64,000 nt of DNA, from contig NZ_FOTS01000022.1 in the NCBI RefSeq assembly GCF_900114615.1, positions 1 through 64,000 of the forward strand. The letters are read 5' to 3'. A model generated the notes under the pieces. That model saw only the letters and a list, made by a program, of their open reading frames with translations. It was not told where the DNA came from and made no database searches. This document shows positions 36,127 through 44,571 of the stretch, piece after piece. The position numbers and the translations under genes are program-made. Each line of letters begins with the position of its first letter. Within the stretch, counting starts at the first letter, position 1. Source of the stretch: Pelosinus propionicus DSM 13327. GTDB taxonomy: Bacteria > Bacillota > Negativicutes > DSM-13327.

Positions 36127-37020
36127 TTATTTAACTAATCCCATATTTTCTAGAATTTTTTTCAATTTAACCATATTAACCTCTGAGCAGCTGGTATTCG
36201 GTTTAATTGGATCGCCAGCTTGAAAGCCGATAAGGTTCATTGCATCCTTGGTTACCACTGGCCAGCTGCCAAGCCCCATAGCTACTCGCAATGGAGCAAG
36301 CTTATATTGAGCTTCTAGTGATCCTTGTATATCACCAGCCATAAATGTATCGTAGATTTTGACCACTAACTTTGGAGCAATGTTGGCAGTAGCCGCAACG
36401 CATCCTACGCCGCCATAAACTAACGTACCTAATATCATTGTATCTCTGCCAGCCATCACTTTAAAACCGTTACCTCGTGTCCTGCGGATATATTCGGAAG
36501 TCAGGGTTAAGTCGCCACTACTGTCTTTGGCCCCAACAATATTAGGAATATTCGCTAATCGCTCAACAAGATTCGCTGAGATATTCACCTTTAAACGATC
36601 AGGATTATTATAAATGAGTATTGGAAGCGATGTTGCTTCAGCAATCGTCACAAAATGCTGGTACAATTCCTCTTCGTTTGGACTAATAAACATAGGGGGT
36701 AAAACCGTAATTGCTTGCGTCCCTGCTTCTTCAGCCATTTTAGCAAGCTTAACCGATTCTTTTGTAGTAATCGCTCCAATTCCTGCATAAACTGGAACTC
36801 GTCCTCTTACCTGATCAATTGCAATTTCAATAGCACGCTTTTGTTCATTATAGTCAAGACCATAAAATTCACCATTACTGCCTAATACAAATACACCATG
36901 CACGCCTCCACCTATGACATGTTCAATAATTTGACGAAAAACCACTTCATCTACTTGGTCATCTTTATTTACGGGCGTTACTACTGGCGGTATTACGCCT
37001 TTTATGAAACTAATATCCAT
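36127..37020 (-). CDS. DapA-family (class I) aldolase/dehydratase
   Basis: The product is about 297 residues, a dihydrodipicolinate-synthase/N-acetylneuraminate-lyase type barrel. The pyruvate-binding loop is LGSNGEFYGLD (about 46-56), Tyr is in LILIYNNPDR, and the Schiff-base lysine in GAKDSSGDL (about 160-168). Relatives cleave or dehydrate 2-keto-3-deoxy sugar acids. The cluster of sugar-acid genes argues for such a role and against lysine synthesis. AGGAG favours the ATG at 37020 over the ATG at 37029. Confidence 0.85.
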   Translation of the reverse strand: MDISFIKGVIPPVVTPVNKDDQVDEVVFRQIIEHVIGGGVHGVFVLGSNGEFYGLDYNEQKRAIEIAIDQVRGRVPVYAGIGAITTKESVKLAKMAEEAGTQAITVLPPMFISPNEEELYQHFVTIAEATSLPILIYNNPDRLKVNISANLVERLANIPNIVGAKDSSGDLTLTSEYIRRTRGNGFKVMAGRDTMILGTLVYGGVGCVAATANIAPKLVVKIYDTFMAGDIQGSLEAQYKLAPLRVAMGLGSWPVVTKDAMNLIGFQAGDPIKPNTSCSEVNMVKLKKILENMGLVK

Positions 37021-37037
37021 ATTCTGCATCTCCTTTC

Positions 37038-38408
37038 TTATTGAGCACTGGATGACTCAATGATTGGCTCATCTATCGTTGCAAGAGCAATTAGGCACAA
37101 TATGCCGCTTCCAGCCATATATAGAAAAACACTATTCCAACTATACGCATCTAATAACATTCCAACAAATAATGGAGCACAAGCACCACCTATTTGCCCC
37201 ACGGTATTCACTATACCAAAAGCAACAGGATAGGTAGCTTTACTAGCCAGCCCCATAGGATAAACAGAATATCCAGCAAAACCGATGCCGACCATCAAAC
37301 CAGCCAACAATAATGTTAAACCCAAGTACAAAGCGTTATTAGGTGCATAAATTAAAGCAACCATCATCACGATTGTCCCAAAGGCACCGAGCATCATCAT
37401 AGGCTTACGTCGTTTCCCCAGCACTCGATCTGAAATAAATCCTCCCAGCAAATTCCCTAGGACGGAGCCTAGAAATGGCGCTGACGCTAAGAATCCCATT
37501 TTGACCGATGTGAATCCTTTTACCGTCATAAGATAAGTAGGTATCCACGACATAAAAATGTTACTTACACCAATAATACAACCATAGCCAACAGCAGCTC
37601 CAATCACATTCCAAGAGAGAAATACCTGACGAAGAGTTTCTAACTGCACAACCTTTTTGGTTCGATTTAACTTATCTAACCATCCTAAATCATATTGCCT
37701 GCGGCCTTCTGATTTATTTTTTTCTTTAATAATTGAACCTTCTTCACTTCGAATGTAGTGACATTCAGCTCCAGAACAGAATTTATTATCCTCTGGGGAA
37801 TTAGTCACCATAATCATCCACAAAATTGAAAATAGTATTCCTGGGGCAGCAAAAATGTAAAAAATTTCTCGCCAGCCCCACAATTCAATAATTACAACGC
37901 ACAGCGGCGGTACAATTAATGGTCCCAGCTTTGATGCTGCAATCCAAAGCCCAGTAGCCGTCCCTTTTTCTTTAGCAGGAAACCACCGATTAATGATATT
38001 GGTGCACCCAATTCCCAGCGGCCCCTCTGAAAGGCCTAAACCAACGCGAAAAGTTTTCAATAAAAACACGGAAGAAGTTGTCCCCATCAAACCCGTAAAT
38101 ACAGAGGTCAAAATCATGAATATTGGAAATAATCTACCTGTCACCTTGTTACTCAATCTTTTATAAACAAGCCCTATGGGAATTTGTACTACACCGTAAG
38201 CAAAGGAAAACAAACTAATAATAGCGCCAGCTTCTGTATTCGTAATTCCATATTCTTTCTTCATATATGGCAACGCGATACCCAAATTAGCGCGATCAGC
38301 ACAGGCAATAGCCCATATGACAAAAATAAGTGCCATTACTACCCACCGATAATTGGTCTTCTTTTCTTGGGAAGCATAAGCCGGTTCTTTTAGTTCTGCA
38401 GATTGTGA
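37038..38408 (-). CDS. MFS anion:cation symporter (hexuronate/galactonate type), paralogue 1
   Basis: The protein is about 456 residues with 12 helices. FVIWAIACADRANLGIALPYM (helix 1, Asp/Arg pair), RVGLGLSEGPLGIGCTNIINRWFP and the late GFAGYSVYPMGLASKATYP belong to the ACS family, whose members carry glucarate, galactonate or hexuronates with H+. GGAGG selects the ATG at 38408. By eye it is about 85% identical to the protein at 41393. It is the middle gene of the aldolase operon, so it probably imports the substrate. Confidence 0.88.
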   Translation of the reverse strand, partial: SQSAELKEPAYASQEKKTNYRWVVMALIFVIWAIACADRANLGIALPYMKKEYGITNTEAGAIISLFSFAYGVVQIPIGLVYKRLSNKVTGRLFPIFMILTSVFTGLMGTTSSVFLLKTFRVGLGLSEGPLGIGCTNIINRWFPAKEKGTATGLWIAASKLGPLIVPPLCVVIIELWGWREIFYIFAAPGILFSILWMIMVTNSPEDNKFCSGAECHYIRSEEGSIIKEKNKSEGRRQYDLGWLDKLNRTKKVVQLETLRQVFLSWNVIGAAVGYGCIIGVSNIFMSWIPTYLMTVKGFTSVKMGFLASAPFLGSVLGNLLGGFISDRVLGKRRKPMMMLGAFGTIVMMVALIYAPNNALYLGLTLLLAGLMVGIGFAGYSVYPMGLASKATYPVAFGIVNTVGQIGGACAPLFVGMLLDAYSWNSVFLYMAGSGILCLIALATIDEPIIESSSAQ

Positions 38409-38511
38409 CATCTTGCTCCTCCTAACCATTAATAACATCAGCCACATTTTATTAAGTCCTAACATCTTAAATCACTGTAAACTATTAAAAACAAAAATTA
38501 CAAACTGACTT

Positions 38512-39387
38512 TTAATACTTTTCTATTAGATAAGCAATGCTCTTTTTATGATTCTCATAGATAGTCTCTAATTCTTCCGCAGGAGATAATTCAATTGCTA
38601 CGTATACTTTATTTTTTTTGGATAGAACGTCTAAATATAACTCTAAAGGCAGCGTATTTTCTCCAAGTATCGAATGGGATTTTCCGTCTTTAGCACTTTT
38701 CAAATGTGTGTAATCTACTCTTTCAATATGCTGCTCAAAAAACGTTTTCACTGCATCTGAGTCACTCACATCCCTTGATACAGAAAAGAAATTTGCAGTA
38801 TCCAATTGCCAAGCAACATTTTCATTTACACCATTTTTCCCGAATAAATCCCCCGTACCAAAGGTTTGTATCCCATCTCCCTGCAAACCTTCTCGGGCAT
38901 TTTCTACAGAAAGGCTTATACCAAACATTCTTGCCATATTTGCCGCTTTATTTATATTCTTTTTGAGCTTTGAAAAGTCTTCAGCCGTCCAATATTGTTT
39001 TTTCTCATCATTTGTCATCTCGGGACCATTTGCTCCCGTTCTAATCATCTTGGGTCCTTCAAAGGCAAGGGTGTTTGCAACAGCGCGAGCGAAAGTCTCA
39101 AAATATTTTGGATCCATTCCTCCAACATTAACAGCGTAAATTACTTCGATGCATTTTTGACGGGCCCAATCCGCTAATTCTTTACATTCATCTAATGCCA
39201 GTGCAGCATTTGGATCTCTTAATTCGATAAAAGTAAACCCTTGTTCACTAGCATAGTCAATTATTTCTTTCACATTTGATCTAGTTGGCGGGAGAGCCTT
39301 TGCAAAATTTGCAGTTGTAAATCCGATCTTCAGATTAGGATATTTATTTAAAATAATGGTTTTATTTGCAATGTGTTTACTTATCAT
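38512..39387 (-). CDS. TIM-barrel sugar isomerase/epimerase
   Basis: The protein is 291 residues. It has the xylose-isomerase-like barrel with ISLSVENAREG, NVAWQLDTANFF, VDYTHLKSAKDG and VYVAIELSPAEE as the metal-binding strands. It is only distantly related to the other barrel at 35196 and not an obvious IolE or Hyi. The substrate is unknown. GAGG lies seven bases before ATG 39387, and the aldolase gene is 10 bases upstream, so the two are co-transcribed. Confidence 0.75.
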   Translation of the reverse strand: MISKHIANKTIILNKYPNLKIGFTTANFAKALPPTRSNVKEIIDYASEQGFTFIELRDPNAALALDECKELADWARQKCIEVIYAVNVGGMDPKYFETFARAVANTLAFEGPKMIRTGANGPEMTNDEKKQYWTAEDFSKLKKNINKAANMARMFGISLSVENAREGLQGDGIQTFGTGDLFGKNGVNENVAWQLDTANFFSVSRDVSDSDAVKTFFEQHIERVDYTHLKSAKDGKSHSILGENTLPLELYLDVLSKKNKVYVAIELSPAEELETIYENHKKSIAYLIEKY

Positions 39388-39397
39388 TATTCATCCT

Positions 39398-40168
39398 CTA
39401 TTTTTTCAGCACTTCTAGGCCACTTTTTGCCCCAGCCATCATAAGAACCACATCATTTGCCCATAAATTTATTGTCATCCCTTTTGCGATCCAAGGCTGC
39501 AGGGCATCAGAGGACGTTAAGTGAGTTCCAGAGTATTTACCTCTTTCTTTTGCAGATAAAATTACCCGATCTATGGCAGCAATGAAATCTGGATTGTCAA
39601 ACTGACCAAGTATTCCCATGCTTTGAGATAAATCATTCGGTCCCATAAATGCTGCATCAATTCCATCGATATCCAAGATCCTCCCGACATTTTCTACTCC
39701 CTTTAGGGATTCAATTTGTACCATAAGTACTGTTTCTTCATTCACACTCTTCATGTATTCAACTGCATTCCCTATCTTTTCAAATCCGGTATGTGCCCTT
39801 AACAGTGATACCCCTCGATTCCCCAAGGGAGCGTATTTCGCATGTTGTACCAATAATTGAGCCTGTTCAACCGTTTCTGTATTCGGCAGTAAAAGGCCGG
39901 CTGCCCCCATTTCCATATATTTTAGTACTACTTCGCGTTTAATCTCTGGGATTCGGACGATTCCAGGAATCCCAGCTTCTCTAGCAATTGCTAATATATT
40001 CGCTACTGCACTATAATCATAAGGTCCATGCTCACAGTCAATAATAAAATAATCAAACCCGCATACCTTTAAAATCTTCGCAATTTCTGGACTGTCAAAA
40101 ACTGTAATCATAGTCCCGATAACACTTTCGCCACTTTTCAAACGTGCTTTTAAGTTATTCTTCATCAT
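39398..40168 (-). CDS. HpaI/GarL-type class II aldolase
   Basis: The product is 256 residues. It cleaves a 2-keto-3-deoxy acid to pyruvate (or makes the reverse aldol) with a divalent metal. Catalytic H45 is in DCEHGPYDYS, Arg in IVRIPE (about 70), metal Glu in VQIESLKGV (about 147), and Asp in GPNDLSQS (about 174). The other product would be an aldehyde such as tartronate semialdehyde or hydroxypyruvate. It is first in the operon, with a TGATAT-type palindrome 117 bp upstream and GGAG before the ATG. Confidence 0.92.
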   Translation of the reverse strand: MMKNNLKARLKSGESVIGTMITVFDSPEIAKILKVCGFDYFIIDCEHGPYDYSAVANILAIAREAGIPGIVRIPEIKREVVLKYMEMGAAGLLLPNTETVEQAQLLVQHAKYAPLGNRGVSLLRAHTGFEKIGNAVEYMKSVNEETVLMVQIESLKGVENVGRILDIDGIDAAFMGPNDLSQSMGILGQFDNPDFIAAIDRVILSAKERGKYSGTHLTSSDALQPWIAKGMTINLWANDVVLMMAGAKSGLEVLKK

Positions 40169-40284
40169 AATTGCTCCTTTAACTTTGTATTTCTAAACTA
40201 GAAAATATTTATCTTTTTAGATACTTCTTTAATAATGACATCTTTTTTAAACACCTTATCGGAGTTTTTTAATTAGACACCCTA

Positions 40285-40307
40285 TACTGATATCTGATAT
40301 ATCAGTA
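40285..40307. promoter_or_regulatory. candidate GntR/FCD operator upstream of the aldolase operon
   Basis: TACTGATAT, a 5-base centre CTGAT and ATATCAGTA make a 9-bp-arm palindrome. The core TGATATCTGATATATCA recurs exactly at 42964-42988 and with two changes at 41224. The rest of the 365-base gap 40169-40533 holds only the hairpin at 40414. Confidence 0.7.
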
Positions 40308-40413
40308 TGCTCATTTTTTATTTTATCACAATATTTTCACATGTCAATATTATTCGCAATATTTGCAGTATCAGATGATTTAAATAGAAGTTATAGTATT
40401 GCTCTTAAACAAT

Positions 40414-40461
40414 TATAAACCTTGCAATGTAAGCATAATTGGCTTAACATGCAAGGTTTAT
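40414..40461 (-). terminator. terminator of the GntR regulator gene
   Basis: ATAAACCTTGCA pairs with TGCAAGGTTTAT, with further imperfect inner pairing (TGTAAGC / GGCTTAACA). The minus-strand copy is followed by ATTGTTTAA. It lies 73 bases past the regulator stop. Confidence 0.7.
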
Positions 40462-40533
40462 GAGGATACTACTATGAAACTTTTTCCTACGAAAATGCAA
40501 TGTTGCATCCTGTAAGATCCAAACATTCAATAG

Positions 40534-41196
40534 CTATTTTTTTATATTTAATATAAAAGTGGTACTACGATGAATATGTGATCGTACCGCATTTTCCGCA
40601 CCATCAGGATCTCTCATGGAAATCATTTTAAAAATGAGCTGATGCTCTCTAAGTGCTCTATCTAATTCTTCCGGATTTGATAATATCTTATTTCTAGGAC
40701 CTAAATCAAAGGAACGAATTGCTTCTATCTGCTTATATACATAGTTATTTTTTGCAAGAATCGCAATCATTTTATGAAAATAAGCATTCATTTCCAAAGT
40801 TTTTTCCGGATTTCGCTCTTTGGTATAACGTTCCATTTCCTTTAAAACGTCTTCTAACTGGCTTATCTCATCATCACTTATTTTGGTGGCCGCCAATCGA
40901 GCGGCAATTCCCTCAACTGCTGAACGTATTAAATTAATTTCTTCAATAGAAACCATAACATCGTTTGACACAAAAGAACCGACTCTAGGTCGAGTTATTA
41001 TAAGCCCCTCTTGTTCTAAGCGTCTCATAGCTTCTTTTAAGGGAGTCGTACTGATCATAAATTGTTCTGCAAGCTGCCTTTCATTTAAATGAAATCCTGG
41101 CTTGTAGTCCCCTACTATAATCGCCTCTTTTAGTTTTTCATATACAACATCCCTGACAGACCGAGTCTTAGAAGTAATATCCATCGCAAATTCCAT
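40534..41196 (-). CDS. GntR-family regulator with FCD domain
   Basis: The product is about 220 residues. The winged helix (about 10-75) reads LNERQLAEQFMISTTPLKEAMRRL; the C-terminal FCD helical domain has NAYFHKMIAILAKNN and an HIHRST end with metal-type histidines. The start at ATG 41196 is chosen from AGGAAGG and because a copy of the operator sits at 41224-41240, inside any longer reading frame. It is flanked by two operator-bearing promoters and likely controls both and itself. The ligand may be a sugar acid or pathway intermediate. Confidence 0.85.
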   Translation of the reverse strand: MEFAMDITSKTRSVRDVVYEKLKEAIIVGDYKPGFHLNERQLAEQFMISTTPLKEAMRRLEQEGLIITRPRVGSFVSNDVMVSIEEINLIRSAVEGIAARLAATKISDDEISQLEDVLKEMERYTKERNPEKTLEMNAYFHKMIAILAKNNYVYKQIEAIRSFDLGPRNKILSNPEELDRALREHQLIFKMISMRDPDGAENAVRSHIHRSTTFILNIKK

Positions 41197-41223
41197 ATCT
41201 GAGTCATCCTTCCTACAAGCTAT

Positions 41224-41240
41224 TGATATTTTATATATCA
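41224..41240 (-). promoter_or_regulatory. candidate auto-regulatory operator
   Basis: TGATATTTTATATATCA differs from the shared core at two central positions only. It lies 28 bp upstream of the regulator start, where bound protein would block its own transcription. Confidence 0.5.
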
Positions 41241-41332
41241 TTCTATCATAAATTTCCAACAGATCCAATAAGAGCTATATATACTATATCTAATATAAAT
41301 TTTTAGTCATATATCTTTAGGTTTTCAATTGA

Positions 41333-41376
41333 AAATGAGGTGATACACTATGAATCTCATAGATATCACCTCATTT
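41333..41376 (-). terminator. terminator of the second MFS gene
   Basis: AAATGAGGTGATA (41333-41345) and TATCACCTCATTT (41364-41376) form a perfect 13-bp stem, 17 bases past the MFS stop. Minus-strand T run: CATTTTCAA. Confidence 0.8.
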
Positions 41377-41392
41377 GTTATTACTATGATTT

Positions 41393-42766
41393 TTATGCAG
41401 CCTTCTCTGGCTCTACCCTAGGCTCATCTATGGTGGCAAGAGCAGTTAAACATAAAATTCCACTACCCGCCATATAAAGAAAAACACTATTCCAGCTATA
41501 AGCATCTAACAGCATCCCAACAAATAAAGGAGCACATGCACCGCCAATCTGTCCTACGCTATTTACAATACCAAACGCAACTGGATAGGTTGCCTTACTT
41601 GCCAGCCCCATAGGATAAACGGAATACCCTGCAAAGCCGATGCCGACCATCAAACCAGCCATAAGTAAGGTAACACCTAAATAGAAAGCATTATTTGGTG
41701 CATAAATTAAAGCAATCATCATCATAATTGTCCCAAAGGCACCAAGCATCATCATTGGTTTTCGTCGCTTATCAAGTAGACGATCTGAAATAAAACCGCC
41801 TAATAAATTTCCTAATACAGATCCCATAAAAGGAGCTGATGCTAAAAAACCCATTTTAATAGATGCAAAACCCTTTGATGTCATCAAGTATGTGGGAATC
41901 CATGACATGAATATATTGCTGATCCCAATCATACAACCATAGCCAATAGCAACGCCCAAAACATTCCAGGAAAAGAAGACTTGGCGAATTGTTTCTAGCT
42001 CTACAACTTTTTTGGTCCGATTTAATGTATCCAGCCATCCTAAATTATAAGTTCTACTAGGCGTCTTAAGCTTTTCTTGCTTAAACATGGAACTTTCTTC
42101 ACTACGAATATAATTGCATTCAGCACCAGAGCAGAATTTATTATCTTCTGGTGAGTTTGTCACTAAGATCATCCAGAGAACGGAAAATAAGATTCCCGGA
42201 ATTGCAAATACGAAAAAGATTTCCCTCCAACCCCACAATTCAATGATAACTACACATAATGGAGGCACAACTAGCGGCCCTAGCTTGGATGCTGCGATCC
42301 AAAGCCCTGTAGCAGTCCCTTTTTCTTTTGCTGGAAACCATCGATTAATAATATTGGTACAACCGATCCCCAAAGGCTCTTCCGAAACCCCTAACCCTAC
42401 ACGGAAAAGCTTCAGCAGAAACACAGAAGAAGTAGTTCCCATCAAACCAGTAAACAGGGAAGTGAATATCATGAACATGGGAAAAAGTCTTCCCGTGATC
42501 TTATTACTTAACCTTTTATAAATAAGTCCCATGGGAATTTGCACGATACCATACGCAAAGGAAAATAAACTAATAATAGCTCCGGCTTCCGTATTAGAAA
42601 TATTATATTCTTTCTTCATAAATGGCAAAGCGATCCCTAAGTTCGCACGATCAGCACAGGCAATAGCCCATATAATAAAAATTAATGCCATTACCACCCA
42701 GCGATAATTTGTTCTTTTTTCTAAGGATGTTGTAACCTTTTCAGTCGCTTCTAAGGATTGTGACAT
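41393..42766 (-). CDS. MFS anion:cation symporter, paralogue 2
   Basis: The protein is about 457 residues. It is the close paralogue of the carrier at 37038, with the same helix-1 IACADRANLGIALP segment and the same C-terminal YSVYPMGLASKATYP block. Differences concentrate in the central loop (about 225-245) and at the ends. GGAGG selects the ATG at 42766. It forms its own transcription unit, with operator at 42964 and terminator at 41333. Two nearly alike carriers under one regulator may differ in affinity or substrate. Confidence 0.88.
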   Translation of the reverse strand: MSQSLEATEKVTTSLEKRTNYRWVVMALIFIIWAIACADRANLGIALPFMKKEYNISNTEAGAIISLFSFAYGIVQIPMGLIYKRLSNKITGRLFPMFMIFTSLFTGLMGTTSSVFLLKLFRVGLGVSEEPLGIGCTNIINRWFPAKEKGTATGLWIAASKLGPLVVPPLCVVIIELWGWREIFFVFAIPGILFSVLWMILVTNSPEDNKFCSGAECNYIRSEESSMFKQEKLKTPSRTYNLGWLDTLNRTKKVVELETIRQVFFSWNVLGVAIGYGCMIGISNIFMSWIPTYLMTSKGFASIKMGFLASAPFMGSVLGNLLGGFISDRLLDKRRKPMMMLGAFGTIMMMIALIYAPNNAFYLGVTLLMAGLMVGIGFAGYSVYPMGLASKATYPVAFGIVNSVGQIGGACAPLFVGMLLDAYSWNSVFLYMAGSGILCLTALATIDEPRVEPEKAA

Positions 42767-42963
42767 ACTTGATCCTCCTTTTTTCATACTTACCTTGATT
42801 AGATCATTATGCTGCTCCACTATGTAATGCAATATGATCATATGTAACCTATGAAACTCACCTCCTAATTACACAATTACGCACAGTGCCCTTTTAGATA
42901 ACAACCCCCTCGATTCGCAACAAAAAAGCTGAAATAAGTGCGTTTTTTGAAGTAGAGACTCTA

Positions 42964-42988
42964 TATTTGATATCTGATATATCAAATA
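42964..42988. promoter_or_regulatory. candidate GntR/FCD operator upstream of the second MFS gene
   Basis: TATTTGATAT, centre CTGAT, ATATCAAATA: a palindrome with 10-bp arms about 200 bp upstream of the MFS start. It contains the same 17-base core as the aldolase operator. Elsewhere in the 749-base gap 42767-43515 I see only the hairpin at 43246. Confidence 0.7.
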
Positions 42989-43245
42989 TCAATAGCTTGT
43001 TTTTAATTTTATCATAATATTTAAACATGTCAATATTATTCTGAATATTTTGTTCTCGGTTATATTATCTAGCTAAACAAGAAAAGGGAACACTGTTTCA
43101 TCATCATAAATTATTCCTGCTAATCTATCGTTATAGTATTTAACTATCTCGATTGTATTCTGAACTCTTTTTCAATCTACCATACTAAATTAAGGTCTCG
43201 ACAACAATCAATACAAGCATGTTATTTACCGATTTTTATCATATA

Positions 43246-43291
43246 TTAAAAAGAAAGTATGGAAATGAAGCTCCCCATACTTTCTTTTTAA
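43246..43291. terminator. strong hairpin terminator, probably bidirectional
   Basis: A perfect 17-bp stem: the left arm at 43246-43262 includes AAAAAGAAAGTATGG, the right arm at 43275-43291 includes CCATACTTTCTTTTT. T runs occur on both strands. It lies 225 bases past the stop of dehydrogenase copy 2. Confidence 0.8.
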
Positions 43292-43510
43292 TGTATATAT
43301 TTTCTTTCGGATTTACACAACATCGTGTATTTTTTGCGTATTAAGCAATATCTTAAAATTGTTCAGACTCTTGCTGAACTGATAACAAGTTTTATCTCAA
43401 TCGATTTTCAATTTCGAAGATTGGTCTTCTAACCGCTTGAAGAGAGTTTTATTTATTTGATCTAAAAATCTGCTGAATAGGCAGCATTAAGACCGAGAAA
43501 AACTAATAAT

Positions 43511-44530
43511 AACTTCTACTTGTTCACAATATTGGCCGGTGTATTTGCCAAGAATTTTGCTAGATTATCTACAGCAATATCCATTAGTCTAGATCTGGAT
43601 TCTTTTGGTGCCCAAGCAATATGAGGCGTAATAATGCAGTTTTTTGCTGTAAGCAATGGGTTATCCGCTTTAATGGGTTCTGAGGAAACAACATCTAATG
43701 CCGCTCCATATACTTTTCCACTATTTAATGCTTCTGCTAAATCTTCTTCCACAATCAAAGGTCCCCGAGAAGTATTGATAATGATAACTCCATCTTTCAT
43801 TTTGGCAATATTATTTTTGTTCACAATGCCTTTGGTACTGTCAAACAGCGGGCAATGCAGAGAAATTACGTCGGAGTTTGCTAACAGCTCATCAAGACTG
43901 GCATACTGCAGGGTATCGCTTTTAAGCTCTTCAATTTCATAGGAGTCAAAGGCTAATACTTTCATTCCCAAAGCCTGAGCGATCTTTGCCGTTGCCTGAC
44001 CAATTCTGCCAAACCCAATAATACCTAAGGTTTTACCTGCAAGTTCGATAAGAGGATAGTTCCAATAGCACCAGTCTGGACAATTGGTCCAGTCCCCTTT
44101 TAGTACACTCCGGCTATGTTCTCCAATATGATGGCATACTTCCAGCAGAAGCGCAATCGTAATTTGTGATACCGCAGTAGTGCCATAGGTTGGAATGTTG
44201 GCTACCGGAATTCCTTTTGCTTTTGCAGTTTCCACATCTACCACGTTGTAACCTGTTGCTAATACGCCGATAAATTTGATGTTCGGGCAAGAAGCAAAGA
44301 CTTCTTGATCGATAACGGTTTTGTTGGTGAAAACGATCTCGGCGTCTCCAATTCTTTCTATCGTTTTTTCTGCTGATGTCCGGTCATAGACCACAACATC
44401 TCCTAATGCTTTCAGACCATCCCAGCTTAAGTCTCCAGGATTTAATGTGTAGCCATCTAATACAACAATTTTCATAATCGTTTCTTCCTCCAGTTTTTTA
44501 TAGTTTAGCCCAGGCTAGATTTAAAGCACG
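43511..44530 (-). repeat. 1.0-kb near-identical repeat, copy B
   Basis: This is the second copy of the segment at 34208-35228. After the ribosome site it keeps TAGTTTAGCCCAGGCTAGAT, the remnant of the last codons of the TIM-barrel gene, then loses similarity at 44530. The copy was therefore made from the locus at 34-35 kb and inserted here behind the transketolase genes. Confidence 0.92.
43516..44475 (-). CDS. D-2-hydroxyacid dehydrogenase, copy 2
   Basis: The product is 319 residues and differs from copy 1 at four positions, none at the nucleotide-binding GFGRIG, catalytic SRGP, SEP or PHIAW sites. Both copies should therefore have the same activity, taken to be hydroxypyruvate or glyoxylate reduction. 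It lies 97 bases behind the split transketolase genes, in the same direction, and so is placed in a different operon from copy 1. The changes are mostly Ala/Val/Thr swaps, consistent with recent duplication under selection or with gene conversion. Confidence 0.92.
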   Translation of the reverse strand: MKIVVLDGYTLNPGDLSWDGLKALGDVVVYDRTSAEKTIERIGDAEIVFTNKTVIDQEVFASCPNIKFIGVLATGYNVVDVETAKAKGIPVANIPTYGTTAVSQITIALLLEVCHHIGEHSRSVLKGDWTNCPDWCYWNYPLIELAGKTLGIIGFGRIGQATAKIAQALGMKVLAFDSYEIEELKSDTLQYASLDELLANSDVISLHCPLFDSTKGIVNKNNIAKMKDGVIIINTSRGPLIVEEDLAEALNSGKVYGAALDVVSSEPIKADNPLLTAKNCIITPHIAWAPKESRSRLMDIAVDNLAKFLANTPANIVNK

Positions 44531-44571
44531 TTATATATTTATATAACTTTAGTTTTTATACCTTAATCTAT

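Noticed and set aside
41197-41268. Longer N-terminus for the GntR regulator
   Set aside because: It would place the putative operator inside the coding region, and the GntR domain begins only after 41196.
42114-42521. Plus-strand frame of 135 codons
   Set aside because: Antisense to the second MFS gene and absent at the equivalent place of its close paralogue.
34331-43942. Repeated 102-codon plus-strand frames at 34331 and 43634
   Set aside because: They occur twice only because the dehydrogenase gene is duplicated; they are antisense to it.
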